Positions 1-9,243 are shown, counted from the first letter of the stretch. The stretch: DNA of 64,000 nucleotides from Micromonospora sp. WMMD1102 (GCF_029626265.1 NZ_JARUBN010000001.1:3782001-3846000); one strand, 5' to 3'. Notes: generated by a model from the letters alone, not told the origin. Translations and numbers: made by a program.

Positions 1-1574
1 CGGTCGGCGAAGAGCCGGACCGCCGGGTACGCCCCGGCGGCCTCGGCGGTCGTGCCGGCCGGTGGCAGGGGCAGTCCGGAGACGGGGCAGAGTGCCTCGC
101 CGGTGAGCCCGAGCGGCTCGCGGCTGGTGGCCAGTACCCGCACCTTCGGGCAGACCCCGAGCAGCCGGGCGACGAGCCGGGCGGCGTCGGCGACCAGGTG
201 TTCACAGTTGTCGAATACCAGCAGCAGGTCGCGGTCGGCGAGCGCGCTCACCAGCCGGTCGGCGGCGTCCCGGGGCCCACCCTGGGCGCGCAGCGCGGCG
301 TCCCGCAGGTTCAGCGCGGCGAGTACCGCGGAGGCGACGTCGGCGCCCGCGGACACCGCCGCCAGCTCGACCAGGAAGACCTCGCCGGGCTGCCGGCCGG
401 CGGCCTCGATCGCCAACCGGGTCTTGCCGGCGCCGCCCGGTCCGTGCAGGGTGACCAACCGCGCCTCGCCGAGCAGCTTGCCGACCCGGCCCAGCTCCTC
501 CTCCCGGCCGACGAAGCTGCTGAGCTGCCCCGGCAGCCCGCCGACCGGCCCGGACACCTCGGCGTCGACCGGACCGGCGGGTGGGCGCGACACGGCATCG
601 GTCGGGCCGGCGGATGGGCGCGGCACGGCACCGGCTCGACCGGCGGACGACGCCGGCACGTCGTCGGCCGGGCCGAGGGGCGGAGCTGGTGTGAGGTTGG
701 CCATCCCGGGAGGCGGAGCTGGTGTGAGGTCGACCATCCCGGGAGGCGGAGCTGGTGTGAGGTCGACCATCCCGGGAGGCGGAGCTGGTGTGAGGTCGAC
801 CGGCCCGGGGTGCGGAGGCAGCAGTGCGGGGTCGTCCCGCAGCACGGCCACGTGCAGCGCGGCCAGCTCCGCGGACGGGTCGGTGCCGAGTTCCTCCGCG
901 AGCAGCCGGCGCCCCTCCTCGTAGGCGGCCAGCGCCTCGGCCCGGCGGCCACCGGCGTGCAGGGCCCGCATCAGCTGGCCGCGCAGGCGCTCCCGCAGCG
1001 GGTACGCCGCCACCAGCTCGCGCAGCTCGGCCACCGAGGGCCCGGCCCCGGCGAGGTCGAGTTCCGCCGCCACCCGGTCCTCGACGGCGGCCAGCCGCAG
1101 CTCGTCGAGGCGGACCGCCTGGGCCCGGGCGAACGGCGCCTCCCGGACGTCGGCCAGCGCCTCCCCGCGCCACAACCCCGACGCGGCGCGCAGCAGCTCG
1201 ATCCCGTGCCGCCGGTCACCGGCGGCCAACGCGCGCTGGCCGTCGGCCACCAGCCGGGTGAACCGGTGCAGGTCGACGTCCTCCGGGTCGACCGCGATCC
1301 GGTAGCCCGCCGGATGGAACTCCACGAGTGGCTCCGGCCGGTCGGCGCCGGAGAGCAGCTGGCGCAGCCGGGAGACCTGGGACTGGAGGGCGTTGCCGGC
1401 CCGGCCCGGCGCCTCGGCGCCGTAGAGTCCGTGGAGCAGCCGGTCCGTCGGGACCATCCGGCCGGCGTCGAGCAGCAGCAGCACCAGCAGGGCGCGCAGG
1501 CGCGGGCCGCCGACGACGAGTGGCCGGCCGTCGTCGGCGTACACCTCGGTCGCGCCCAGGATGCCGAACCGCAT
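1..1574 (-). CDS. SARP-family transcriptional regulator with NB-ARC ATPase domain (partial, C-terminus outside window)
   Basis: The frame is open from an ATG at 1574 to the left edge, so the C-terminus is missing. The N-terminus (MRFGILGATEV) opens an OmpR-like winged-helix DNA-binding domain (about residues 1-95). A BTAD all-helical domain follows (about 100-250), then a Pro-rich linker with an 11-residue repeat, then an NB-ARC domain with Walker A GPGGAGKT and Walker B-like LLVFDNCEH. This is the AfsR/SARP architecture, in which the ATPase part controls DNA binding. The gene is divergent from the iron-sulfur subunit at 1725, with 150 bp between them. The target genes cannot be told from this window. 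Confidence 0.9.
   Translation of the reverse strand, partial: MRFGILGATEVYADDGRPLVVGGPRLRALLVLLLLDAGRMVPTDRLLHGLYGAEAPGRAGNALQSQVSRLRQLLSGADRPEPLVEFHPAGYRIAVDPEDVDLHRFTRLVADGQRALAAGDRRHGIELLRAASGLWRGEALADVREAPFARAQAVRLDELRLAAVEDRVAAELDLAGAGPSVAELRELVAAYPLRERLRGQLMRALHAGGRRAEALAAYEEGRRLLAEELGTDPSAELAALHVAVLRDDPALLPPHPGPVDLTPAPPPGMVDLTPAPPPGMVDLTPAPPPGMANLTPAPPLGPADDVPASSAGRAGAVPRPSAGPTDAVSRPPAGPVDAEVSGPVGGLPGQLSSFVGREEELGRVGKLLGEARLVTLHGPGGAGKTRLAIEAAGRQPGEVFLVELAAVSAGADVASAVLAALNLRDAALRAQGGPRDAADRLVSALADRDLLLVFDNCEHLVADAARLVARLLGVCPKVRVLATSREPLGLTGEALCPVSGLPLPPAGTTAEAAGAYPAVRLFAD
679..810. repeat. 33-bp coding tandem repeat, 4 units
   Basis: Units at 679-711, 712-744, 745-777 and 778-810 are nearly identical. 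Units 2 and 3 are exact copies, and the outer units differ by a few bases. Each 33-bp unit keeps the frame and encodes PGMVDLTPAPP on the minus strand, in the linker between BTAD and NB-ARC of the regulator. It is a likely site of slippage length variation. Confidence 0.9.
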
Positions 1575-1724
1575 GGCGTCGATTGTCGCCCACCGGTCGG
1601 CGACCGCCGCCGGGGGCAGCGGAAGCGGGCTCCGAGGGCTTTGCGTGTTCGACTCCTTTGCTGCGCTGGTATAGCTAGTTTTGGGAGTGTTCGTCCGTGA
1701 CTCGACCGCTGGGAGGCCGCAGGG

Positions 1725-2294
1725 ATGGATGCCGAGGTCAACCTCAGGGTGGACGGGACCGATCACCGGATCACCGTCGACACCCGGACCACCCTGCTGG
1801 ACACGCTGCGGGAGCGGCTGGGCAACACCAGCCCGAAGAAGGGTTGCGACCACGGGCAGTGCGGTGCCTGCACGATCCTGCTGGACGGGCGGCGGGCGAA
1901 CAGCTGTCTCGCCCTCACCGTGGCGCACGACGGGGCCGAGATCGTCACCGCCGCCGGGCTTGCACCGGACGGCCAGCTGCACCCGATGCAGCGCTGCTTC
2001 ATCCAGTACGACGCCTTCCAGTGCGGGTACTGCACGCCGGGGCAGATCGTCTCGGCGGTGGCGATGCTCCGCGAGGCCGAGGCGGGCTGGCCGAGCGCGG
2101 TGACCGTGGACGGTGCCGGTGCCGCTGTCGACGGGGCCGGTGGTGGGGGCGGCGGTGCCGGTGGTGGCGACGGGGGTCGGGGCAGGGCCAGGCTGGACGC
2201 CGACGAGATCCGGGAGCGGATGAGCGGCAACCTCTGCCGCTGCGCCGCGTACGCGAACATGGTGCCGGCGATCCTGGAACTGGCCCGGCGATGA
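1725..2294 (+). CDS. (2Fe-2S)-binding subunit of a xanthine dehydrogenase/PaoABC-type aldehyde oxidoreductase
   Basis: 189-aa protein with the two [2Fe-2S] sites of molybdenum hydroxylases. A plant-ferredoxin-type site uses C41, C46, C49 and C61; the four-helix site uses C100, C103, C171 and C173. It would pass electrons from a molybdopterin subunit to the FAD subunit encoded by the next gene, which starts inside its stop codon (ATGA, 4-bp overlap). The protein resembles PaoA/YagT, but a Gly-rich stretch (about residues 129-154) is inserted between the two cluster domains. Family members usually have only a short linker there. No molybdenum subunit gene follows. Confidence 0.9.
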   Translation: MDAEVNLRVDGTDHRITVDTRTTLLDTLRERLGNTSPKKGCDHGQCGACTILLDGRRANSCLALTVAHDGAEIVTAAGLAPDGQLHPMQRCFIQYDAFQCGYCTPGQIVSAVAMLREAEAGWPSAVTVDGAGAAVDGAGGGGGGAGGGDGGRGRARLDADEIRERMSGNLCRCAAYANMVPAILELARR

Positions 2295-3280
2295 GACCGT
2301 TCCGGTACGCCCGTGCCGACGACGTCACCGGTGCCGTGGCGCTGCTCGCCGAGTCGCCGAACGGCGCCTTCCTCGGCGGCGGAACCAACCTGGTCGACCT
2401 GATGAAGCTCCACGTGGCAACGCCGGACCTGCTGGTGGACGTCCGGCGGCTGACCTCGGACCGGGTGGAGGAGCTACCCGACGGCGGGATCCTGATCGGC
2501 GCCGCCACCCCGAACAGCGACCTGGCGGCGCATCCGCTGGTCCGGCGCCGCTACCCGGTGCTCTCCCAGGCCCTGCTCGCCGGCGCCTCCGGCCAGTTGC
2601 GCAACCTGGCCACCGCCGGCGGCAACCTGCTGCAACGCACCCGCTGCGGGTACTTCCAGGACGTCACCACGCCGTGCAACAAGCGCCGACCCGGCACCGG
2701 CTGTTCGGCGCTGGACGGACACCACCGGGAACTCGCGATCCTCGGCACCTCGCCGGAGTGCGTCGCCACCCATCCGTCGGACTTCGCGGTCGCCCTGGTC
2801 GCGCTGGACGCCGTCGTGCACACCGAGGGTCCGGGCGGCCGGCGGCACATCCCGATCGGCGACCTGCACCGGCTGCCGGGGACCGAACCGAACCGGGACA
2901 CCGTCTTGGAGCACGGTGAACTGATCACCGCGATCGAGGTACCGGCACTGCCGTTCGCCACCCGCTCCCGCTACCGGAAGGTACGCGACCGCGCGTCGTA
3001 CGCCTTCGCGCTGGTCTCGGTGGCGGCGGCGGTCGACGTGGCGGACGGTGCGGTGCGGGACGTCCGGATCGCGCTCGGCGGGGTGGCGCACAAGCCCTGG
3101 CGGGCCAGCCGGGCCGAGGAGCTGCTGCGCGGTGGCCCGGCGCGGGAGGACATCTTCCGGACGGCCGCCGAGGCGGAGTTCGCGCAGGCCAGACCGCTGC
3201 CGGGGAACGCCTTCAAGGTGCCGATGGGCCGCAACACCCTGATCCGGACCCTGTTGGACCTGGTCGACGGACCCGCCTGA
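2291..3280 (+). CDS. FAD-binding subunit of PaoABC-type aldehyde oxidoreductase
   Basis: 329 aa, started at the ATG that overlaps the upstream stop. FAD-binding motifs are GGGTNL (29-34) and ATAGGNL (107-113), followed by the CO-dehydrogenase flavoprotein C-terminal domain. Four cysteines (C119, C129, C138, C157) lie in the insertion that in E. coli PaoB holds an additional [4Fe-4S] cluster, so this is the YagS/PaoB type rather than a plain XdhB. It is translationally coupled to the iron-sulfur subunit. The expected third gene (PaoC/YagR) is absent; an aldo/keto reductase lies 203 bp downstream. Confidence 0.9.
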   Translation: MRPFRYARADDVTGAVALLAESPNGAFLGGGTNLVDLMKLHVATPDLLVDVRRLTSDRVEELPDGGILIGAATPNSDLAAHPLVRRRYPVLSQALLAGASGQLRNLATAGGNLLQRTRCGYFQDVTTPCNKRRPGTGCSALDGHHRELAILGTSPECVATHPSDFAVALVALDAVVHTEGPGGRRHIPIGDLHRLPGTEPNRDTVLEHGELITAIEVPALPFATRSRYRKVRDRASYAFALVSVAAAVDVADGAVRDVRIALGGVAHKPWRASRAEELLRGGPAREDIFRTAAEAEFAQARPLPGNAFKVPMGRNTLIRTLLDLVDGPA

Positions 3281-3483
3281 CCAGGCGGTCGGCTCCGTCA
3301 GGGCGTACGCCGGGCAGGAAGCCGGCCTCTCCGGCCTTGCCGGCCCCGCCGGGCCCTCCGGGCTGCGATCGGGGCGGCCCGGCTGGCCGATCCGGCGGGC
3401 GCGGGTAGGTTGATCTGGAACAACGCGCACCGCATCGGCCCCGGGTACCCGGGCCGGACTGGACCGCAGGAGAGATCAACCAC

Positions 3484-4323
3484 ATGAACGCAGCGCCGAC
3501 AGTGCCGACCCGCCAGCTGGCCAACGGTGCCGAGATCCCGCAGATCGGCTTCGGCACCTGGCCACTGTCCGACGCCGAGGCCGAGCGGGCCGTCGCCGAG
3601 GCGATCGGGGCCGGCTACCGGCTGATCGACACCGCCTACAAGTACGGCAACGAGGTCGGCGTCGGCCGTGGCCTGCGCGCCTCGGGCGTGCCCCGGGAGG
3701 AACTCTTCGTCACCAGCAAGCTCAACGGCGAGTGGCACGGCCGGGAGAGGGTGCGGGAGGCGTTCGAGGACAGCATCGGCAAGCTCGGCATCGACTACCT
3801 TGACCTCTACCTGATCCACTGGCCGATGCCCTGGCGGGACCGGTACGTCGACGCCTTCCTCGGCCTCGCCGACCTGCTCCGGGAGGGCCGGGTGCGGGCC
3901 GTCGGGCTGTCGAACTTCAAACCGGCGCACATCGGCCGGATCCGCGCCGCCACCGACGTGACGCCGGACGTCAACCAGATCCAGTTGGACCCGACGCTGA
4001 CCCGGGACGCCGCCCGGGCGTACCACCGGGAGCACGGCATCGTCACCGAGTCCTGGGGGCCGATCGGGCACGGCGGCGAACTCCTCGCCCATCCCACGGT
4101 GACCGGCCTGGCCGACCGGTACGGCCGCACGCCCGCGCAGGTCGTGCTCCGTTGGCACCTCGAACTGGGGCTGGTCCCGATCCCGAAGACCGCCTCGGCG
4201 GAGCGGATGAAGAGCAACATCGACGTCTTCGACTTCACCCTCTCCCCGGAGGACGTCGCCGCGCTCTCCGCGCTCGACCGGGGCGAGGAGGCGGCCACCG
4301 ACTCCGACACGACCGGGCACTGA
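3484..4323 (+). CDS. aldo/keto reductase (2,5-diketo-gluconate reductase-like)
   Basis: 279-aa TIM-barrel oxidoreductase, NADPH-dependent by family. The catalytic tetrad is visible as D49, Y54, K79 and H112 (RLIDTAYKYGNE, TSKL, LIHWP). The C-terminal IPKTASAERMKSN is the phosphate-binding part of the NADPH site. A GGAGAG ribosome-binding site precedes the ATG. It stands alone on the plus strand, downstream of the aldehyde oxidoreductase subunits. The physiological carbonyl substrate is unknown. Confidence 0.92.
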   Translation: MNAAPTVPTRQLANGAEIPQIGFGTWPLSDAEAERAVAEAIGAGYRLIDTAYKYGNEVGVGRGLRASGVPREELFVTSKLNGEWHGRERVREAFEDSIGKLGIDYLDLYLIHWPMPWRDRYVDAFLGLADLLREGRVRAVGLSNFKPAHIGRIRAATDVTPDVNQIQLDPTLTRDAARAYHREHGIVTESWGPIGHGGELLAHPTVTGLADRYGRTPAQVVLRWHLELGLVPIPKTASAERMKSNIDVFDFTLSPEDVAALSALDRGEEAATDSDTTGH

Positions 4324-4357
4324 CCCGGCGGCGAGCCTGGGCTGCGGCTGCGGCTGC

Positions 4358-4419
4358 GGCAGTCAGCGGCTACGGCAGCGGCAGTCAGGGCAGGCAGGGG
4401 CAGTCAGCGGCTACGGCAG
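4358..4419. repeat. 21-bp direct repeat, two copies
   Basis: An identical 21-bp sequence occurs at 4358-4378 and 4399-4419. Related GGCAG-rich sequence lies between the copies. The second copy covers the last codons of the minus-strand gene ending at 4411. It sits between two convergent genes. Confidence 0.8.
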
Positions 4420-4878
4420 TTCCATCGTTTCCGCGACCGCGATCTCGGACAGGGCGGCGGCCAGGAGGTCGCCGGCCGTCCCACCGGTGACGGCGAGCAG
4501 GTCGGCGACGAGCAGCGGCGCGTGCCGGGCCACCGCCGCCGGCTCGGCCGCGGGCACCCCGTCGGCCAGCTGGTGTACGCCGAGCGCGCCGGTCAGCAGC
4601 AACGCCAGCACCTCCACGTCCAGCTCCGCCAGCCAGCCGGCGTTGCTCCGGGCGCACCTGACGAGTACGGCCTGCACGTCCTCGCCGGCCAGCCCGTCCG
4701 GGTGCGCCTGTTCGAGCAGCAGCCGGAGTACGGTGCCGAGCACCAGCCCGACCTGTTCTGCGGGGAGCGGGGCCAGCTCGCCGGCGGCCTCGTCGAGGGC
4801 GGCCCGGTCCTGTTCGCGTACCGCCGCCACGGCACGGAGGGTGGCCTGCGAGATGGCCCGGGGCACCGGTGTGGTCAT
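4411..4878 (-). CDS. hypothetical Ala/Leu-rich cytosolic protein
   Basis: 155 aa if started at the ATG at 4878 (MTTPVPRAIS). The frame stays open 40 codons further upstream, but that part is Arg-rich and looks non-coding. The sequence is helical, acidic and Ala/Leu-rich, with no signal peptide, membrane segment or motif that I recognise. Codon usage is typical of the neighbourhood. It is convergent with the aldo/keto reductase. No function is assigned. Confidence 0.6.
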   Translation of the reverse strand: MTTPVPRAISQATLRAVAAVREQDRAALDEAAGELAPLPAEQVGLVLGTVLRLLLEQAHPDGLAGEDVQAVLVRCARSNAGWLAELDVEVLALLLTGALGVHQLADGVPAAEPAAVARHAPLLVADLLAVTGGTAGDLLAAALSEIAVAETMELP

Positions 4879-5011
4879 CCGGACATTCAACCGGACGTAC
4901 CCGGGCCGGCCGGCCGCACCCCGGACCGGCGCAGCACCCCGACCGGTCTGCCGCACCCCCGACCGGCCCGCCGCGCTTCGGACCCTGACCCGCCGCACTT
5001 CGGACCGGGGC

Positions 5012-5626
5012 TCAGTCCCCGGTGAGGAGTCGGTCGAAGCTGGTGGTGAGCCGGAACGGGTCGGCGGCCTCCGCCGGTTCGTGCCGGGCGACCTGGTCGG
5101 CGAGTTCCCGGGCGGCCCGGTCGATCCGGCCGCGCAGGGTGCCCTGTGCGCTGCCGCCGGCCCAGTCCTCGGGGGCGGCGAAAACCGAGGTCGGTACGAC
5201 CACCGCGCGCAGATAGCTGAACATCGGCCGGAGCGCGTGTTCGAGCGCGAGGGAGTGCCGGGCGGTGCCGCCGGTCGCGCCGATCAGCACCGGCCGGTCG
5301 ACCAGGGCGTCGTCGCCGAGCACGTCGAAGAACGCCTTGAACAGCCCGCTGTACGAGGCGTTGAAGATCGGCGACACCACGATCAGCCCGTCGGCGGCGG
5401 CGACCGTGTCCAGCGCCCGCTTGAGCGCCGCCGGAGGAAATCCGGCGAGCAGGTGGTTCACGATGTCGTGCCCGTGGTCGCGCAGCTCGACCACCTCGGT
5501 ACGGATCGGCACGTCCCGGCGGTCGAGTTCGGCGACGGTGGCCGCGCCGAGCTGGTCGGCGAGCAGCCGGGTCGAGGAGGGCACCCGCAGCCCGGCCGAG
5601 ACCACCACGAGGGTCCGGGTCGTCAT
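5012..5626 (-). CDS. CE1759-type NADPH-dependent FMN reductase
   Basis: 204-aa flavodoxin-fold reductase. It has the N-terminal phosphate loop region VVSAGLRVPSSTRLL and VSPIFNASYSGLFKAFFD, and it resembles the FMN reductases paired with CE1758-like luciferase-family monooxygenases. It would supply reduced FMN to the oxygenase encoded just upstream. The start ATG at 5626 overlaps the oxygenase stop by 4 bp, so the two are translationally coupled. Confidence 0.88.
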   Translation of the reverse strand: MTTRTLVVVSAGLRVPSSTRLLADQLGAATVAELDRRDVPIRTEVVELRDHGHDIVNHLLAGFPPAALKRALDTVAAADGLIVVSPIFNASYSGLFKAFFDVLGDDALVDRPVLIGATGGTARHSLALEHALRPMFSYLRAVVVPTSVFAAPEDWAGGSAQGTLRGRIDRAARELADQVARHEPAEAADPFRLTTSFDRLLTGD

Positions 5627-6732
5627 CGGGCCCCCGCCTCGGCCTGCGCCCCGGCCGCCGCGTCCCGGGCGGCCTTCATCGAGGCGTGCGTCGGCGCCTC
5701 GGGTACGTGCCCGGGACGCAGTGCGGCGAACTCCCGCCGGAGCACCGGTACGACCTCCTCGCCGAGGATGTCCAGCTGCTCCAGTACGGTCTTCAGCGGC
5801 AGTCCGGCGTGGTCGACCAGGAAGAGCTGCCGCTGGTAGTCGCCGACGTAGTCCCGGAAGGTGAGGGTGCGGTCGATCACCTGCTGCGGACTGCCGACGG
5901 TCAGCGGGGTCTCCCGGGTGAACTCCTCCAGCGACGGGCCGTGCCCGTAGACGGGGGCGTTGTCGAAGTACGGCCGGAACTCGCGTACGGCGTCCTGGGA
6001 GTTGCGGCGCATGAAGACCTGGCCGCCGAGGCCGACGATGGCCCGGTCGGGGTCGCCGTGGCCGTAGTGGGCGAACCGCTGCCGGTAGAGGCCCACCATC
6101 CGCTGGGTGTGCTCCTTCGGCCAGAAGATGTGGTTGGCGAAGAACCCGTCGCCGTAGTACGCGGCCTGCTCGGCGATCTCGGGACTGCGGATGGAGCCGT
6201 GCCAGACGAACGGCGGGATGCCGTCCAGCGGTCGGGGGGTGGAGGTGAAGGACTGCAACGGGGTGCGGAACTTTCCCTGCCAGTCGACGACGTCCTCGCG
6301 CCAGAGCCGGCGCAGCAGGTCGTAGTTGTTGATCGCCAGCGGGATGCCGTTGCGGATGTCCTGCCCGAACCACGGGTAGACCGGTCCGGTGTTGCCGCGC
6401 CCCATCATCAGGTCGACCCGGCCGTCGGCCAGGTGCTGCAACATGGCGTAGTCCTCGGCGATCTTCACCGGGTCGTTGGTGGTGATCAGGGTGGTCGCGG
6501 TGGAGAGCAGCAGCCGGCTGGTCCGGGCCGCGACGTACCCGAGCATGGTGGTGGGTGAGGACGGCACGAACGGCGGGTTGTGGTGCTCGCCGGTGGCGAA
6601 CACGTCGAGACCGGCCTCTTCCGCCTTCAACGCGATGGCGACCATGGCCTTGATCCGCTCCGCCTCGGACGGCTCCCGTCCGTTGGTCGGATCCGGGGTC
6701 ACGTCCCCCACGCTGAAGATCCCGAACTGCAT
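5623..6732 (-). CDS. LLM-class FMN-dependent monooxygenase (CE1758-like)
   Basis: 369-aa bacterial luciferase-family TIM barrel (MQFGIFSVGDV..., ATGEHHNPPF, DLMMGRGNTGPVYPWFG). It is the oxygenase half of a two-component system with the FMN reductase at 5012-5626. The family oxidises small organic substrates with reduced flavin and O2; the substrate here is unknown. The upstream region on the minus strand has a possible -10 (TATGTT, 6787-6782) and a TTGACG box too close to pair with it, so the promoter is uncertain. It is divergent from the sensor kinase at 6928. Confidence 0.9.
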   Translation of the reverse strand: MQFGIFSVGDVTPDPTNGREPSEAERIKAMVAIALKAEEAGLDVFATGEHHNPPFVPSSPTTMLGYVAARTSRLLLSTATTLITTNDPVKIAEDYAMLQHLADGRVDLMMGRGNTGPVYPWFGQDIRNGIPLAINNYDLLRRLWREDVVDWQGKFRTPLQSFTSTPRPLDGIPPFVWHGSIRSPEIAEQAAYYGDGFFANHIFWPKEHTQRMVGLYRQRFAHYGHGDPDRAIVGLGGQVFMRRNSQDAVREFRPYFDNAPVYGHGPSLEEFTRETPLTVGSPQQVIDRTLTFRDYVGDYQRQLFLVDHAGLPLKTVLEQLDILGEEVVPVLRREFAALRPGHVPEAPTHASMKAARDAAAGAQAEAGAR

Positions 6733-6927
6733 CGCCCGCTCCTCACTCGGTCCCGGCGCCAGTCCCCGGGTCGCCCCGCACAACATACTTGCGTCGTCAA
6801 CTATTCCGTGGGCCACCCGGCGCCGGCCGATCCGGCTCCCTGACAGACGTCGGCTACCCTGCGTGATCTCTGCCATGCCGGCGGTTCGGGGGTGCGCGGA
6901 ACCGGGCGGATACGTTATCCATGTCGG

Positions 6928-8304
6928 GTGAAGGCTGGCAGCGCAGGACAGGACGAGGCGGCACCGACCGGCGCACCGCGCACCGAGCCGGCGGCGGGCC
7001 AGTGGGTCCGCCCCGGGCCGACCCCGCAGCAGCGTCGGCGCGACCTCTACCTCGGCCTGTCGATGGCGGCGCTCGGCCTGCTCGGCGTGGTGCTGGCGAA
7101 CAGCATGGGCAGTTTCCCGCTCGGCGACCCGCCGGCCTGGCCCGAGCAGCTCGGCTGGACGGTCGCGGGCAGCCTGCCGCTGATCTGGCGACGCAGCCAT
7201 CCGGAGATCAGCACCAGTGTGATCGCCGCGGTCTTCATCGCCGCCCAGGTACGACACAATCCCGATGTGTTCGTCGCGTCCGCGTCGCTCTTCGTCACCG
7301 TCTACACCCTCGGCGCCTGGGGGCGGGACCGCCGGCTCTCGGCCAGGATCAGGATCGGGATCATCGTCGCGATGTTCACCTGGCTGGTGATCGCAGCCGG
7401 ATTGAGTATCGCCTCGGCGGAGTCGAACTTTCCGGGCGCGGCAGGCCCGATCTCCCCGCTGGTCGCCGCCGCCATCACCACCGTGCTGTTCAACCTCGCC
7501 TTCTTCCTTATCGCCTACCTGCTCGGCAACCGCACCTGGACCTCGGCGTTGCGGCAGCACGAGCTGGAGGTGCAGGCCGAGGAGTTGCGCCGGTCCCGGG
7601 CCGAGAACGCCGAGCGGGCCGTCACCAGGGAACGGGTCAGGATCGCCCGGGAACTGCACGACGTCGTCGCGCACCACGTCTCGGTGATGGGCGTGCAGGC
7701 CAGCGCGAGCCGGCGGGTGATGGACAAGGACCCGGCGAAGGCCAAGATCGCGTTGGCCGCGGTGGAGCAGAGCGCGCGTACCGCCGTGGACGAGTTGCGC
7801 CGGATGCTCGGCGTACTGCGCGACGCGGGTGCCGGCGACGCCGCCCTCGGCTACGGGCTGGACCAGGTCGACAGCCTGTTCCAGGGGGCCAGGGACGCCG
7901 GGCTCGCCGTGGAGTACAGCGTGCACGGCACGCCGGTACCGCTGCCCGAGTCGATCTCGCTGGCCGGGTACCGGGTGGTCCAGGAGGCGGTGACGAACAC
8001 CATCAAGCACGCCCGGGCGAACGCGGTCGACGTACGGGTCCGGTATCTGCGCCGGGAGGTCGAGGTGGAGGTGACCGACGACGGGCGTACCGCACCGGCC
8101 CCGTCACGAGCCCGGTCCGGGGACGGCGGTGGCGGGCTCGGGCTGATCGGGATGCGGGAACGGGTGGCCGCGCACGACGGCAGCCTGGAGGTGGGTGCCC
8201 GGACCGACGGCGGTTTCCGGGTACGGGCCCGCTTCCCGATCGCCGAGGGCGGTGCCGCCGGGGCCGGGATCGACGGCCTGCGGCCAGCCGGGGACCGGGC
8301 GTGA
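6928..8304 (+). CDS. sensor histidine kinase (HisKA_3, NarL-type two-component system)
   Basis: 458 aa from the GTG at 6928. About four or five membrane segments lie between residues 40 and 200. A coiled coil follows, then the dimerisation/phosphoacceptor helix with H244 in ARELHDVVAHHVSVMG, and a HATPase domain ending in GGGLGLIGMRERV. This is the short-loop membrane-sensing type of actinobacteria. There is no clear Shine-Dalgarno sequence; a TACGTT box lies 11 bp before the GTG, which would fit a nearly leaderless message. The response regulator follows within 10 bp, and an ABC exporter is next. Confidence 0.9.
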   Translation: MKAGSAGQDEAAPTGAPRTEPAAGQWVRPGPTPQQRRRDLYLGLSMAALGLLGVVLANSMGSFPLGDPPAWPEQLGWTVAGSLPLIWRRSHPEISTSVIAAVFIAAQVRHNPDVFVASASLFVTVYTLGAWGRDRRLSARIRIGIIVAMFTWLVIAAGLSIASAESNFPGAAGPISPLVAAAITTVLFNLAFFLIAYLLGNRTWTSALRQHELEVQAEELRRSRAENAERAVTRERVRIARELHDVVAHHVSVMGVQASASRRVMDKDPAKAKIALAAVEQSARTAVDELRRMLGVLRDAGAGDAALGYGLDQVDSLFQGARDAGLAVEYSVHGTPVPLPESISLAGYRVVQEAVTNTIKHARANAVDVRVRYLRREVEVEVTDDGRTAPAPSRARSGDGGGGLGLIGMRERVAAHDGSLEVGARTDGGFRVRARFPIAEGGAAGAGIDGLRPAGDRA

Positions 8305-8314
8305 GGGCGTGACC

Positions 8315-9085
8315 GTGCCGAACCCGAACCCGACCGTGCCGAACCCGACCGGGCCGGATCCGAACCCGCCGGTCCGGGTGCTCCTCGCCGACGACCAGCA
8401 CCTGGTCCGGGCCGGGTTGCGGATCATCCTGGAGACGGAGGAGGACTTCGAGGTGGTCGGCGAGGCGGCGGACGGCCGACAGGCGGTCGAGCTCGCCCTG
8501 GCCCAGCGGCCCGACGTCGTGCTGCTGGACGTGGAGATGCCGCACCTGGACGGGCTGGCGGCGACCCGGCAGATCGTGGCGGCCACCGGAGCGGATGGCC
8601 CGGCGGTGCTGATCCTGACCACCTTCGACCGGGACGACTACCTCTTCGCCGCGCTCCAGGCCGGGGCGAGCGGCTTCCTGCTGAAGAACGGCTCACCGGA
8701 GGAGCTGATCGAGGCGGTCCGGATCCTGGCCCGGGGCGACGCGCTGCTCGCCCCGCAGATCACCCGGCGGGTGATCGCGACCTTCGCCGCCCGGGCCGGC
8801 GCGGCTGCCCCGACGCCGGGGCAGCCCGGTCCGGGCGGCGGCGGGCCGGCCGAGCTGGACCGGCGCCGGCTGGCCGAGCTGACCGAGCGGGAACGGGAGG
8901 TACTCGTGCAGCTCGCCGGGGGCGCCTCCAACGCCGAGATCGCCCAGCGGCTGCTGCTCGGCGAGGCGACAGTGAAGACGCACGTCTCCCGGGTACTGAT
9001 GAAGCTCGGACTGCGCGACCGTACCCAGGCGGTCGTCTTCGCGTACGAGCACGGGGTGGTGACCCCGGGCGGTGCCGGCGGCTGA
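8315..9085 (+). CDS. NarL/LuxR-family response regulator
   Basis: About 256 aa. The receiver domain has acidic D26/D27, phosphoacceptor D72 (VLLDVEMP), LTTFD and switch Lys in FLLKNG. It is joined by a Gly/Pro linker to a LuxR-type HTH (LTEREREVLVQLAGGASNAEIAQ, VKTHVSRVLMKL). The GTG at 8315 is preferred because GAGGG lies 7 nt upstream; a GTG at 8309 is also possible. It is the partner of the kinase at 6928-8304. It probably controls the adjacent ABC exporter, as is common for this gene order, but no binding site was identified. Confidence 0.9.
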   Translation: MPNPNPTVPNPTGPDPNPPVRVLLADDQHLVRAGLRIILETEEDFEVVGEAADGRQAVELALAQRPDVVLLDVEMPHLDGLAATRQIVAATGADGPAVLILTTFDRDDYLFAALQAGASGFLLKNGSPEELIEAVRILARGDALLAPQITRRVIATFAARAGAAAPTPGQPGPGGGGPAELDRRRLAELTEREREVLVQLAGGASNAEIAQRLLLGEATVKTHVSRVLMKLGLRDRTQAVVFAYEHGVVTPGGAGG

Positions 9086-9243
9086 CCGGCCCGGCCGCCG
9101 GGTGCGGAGCCGGCTCGCCCGCTCGGGAAGTGGATCATCCCTGCGGTTCCGCCGCGCGACGGACGCCGGCGCAGCCGGGCCGGACTAGCCTCGGCTCCGC
9201 CGGTGCGGGGTGCAGCGGCGGAGATCCTGGCGAAGGAGGCCGG

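Noticed and set aside
679..810. Regularly spaced repeats as a possible CRISPR array
   Set aside because: The 33-bp units are contiguous without spacers and stay in the reading frame of a regulator gene.
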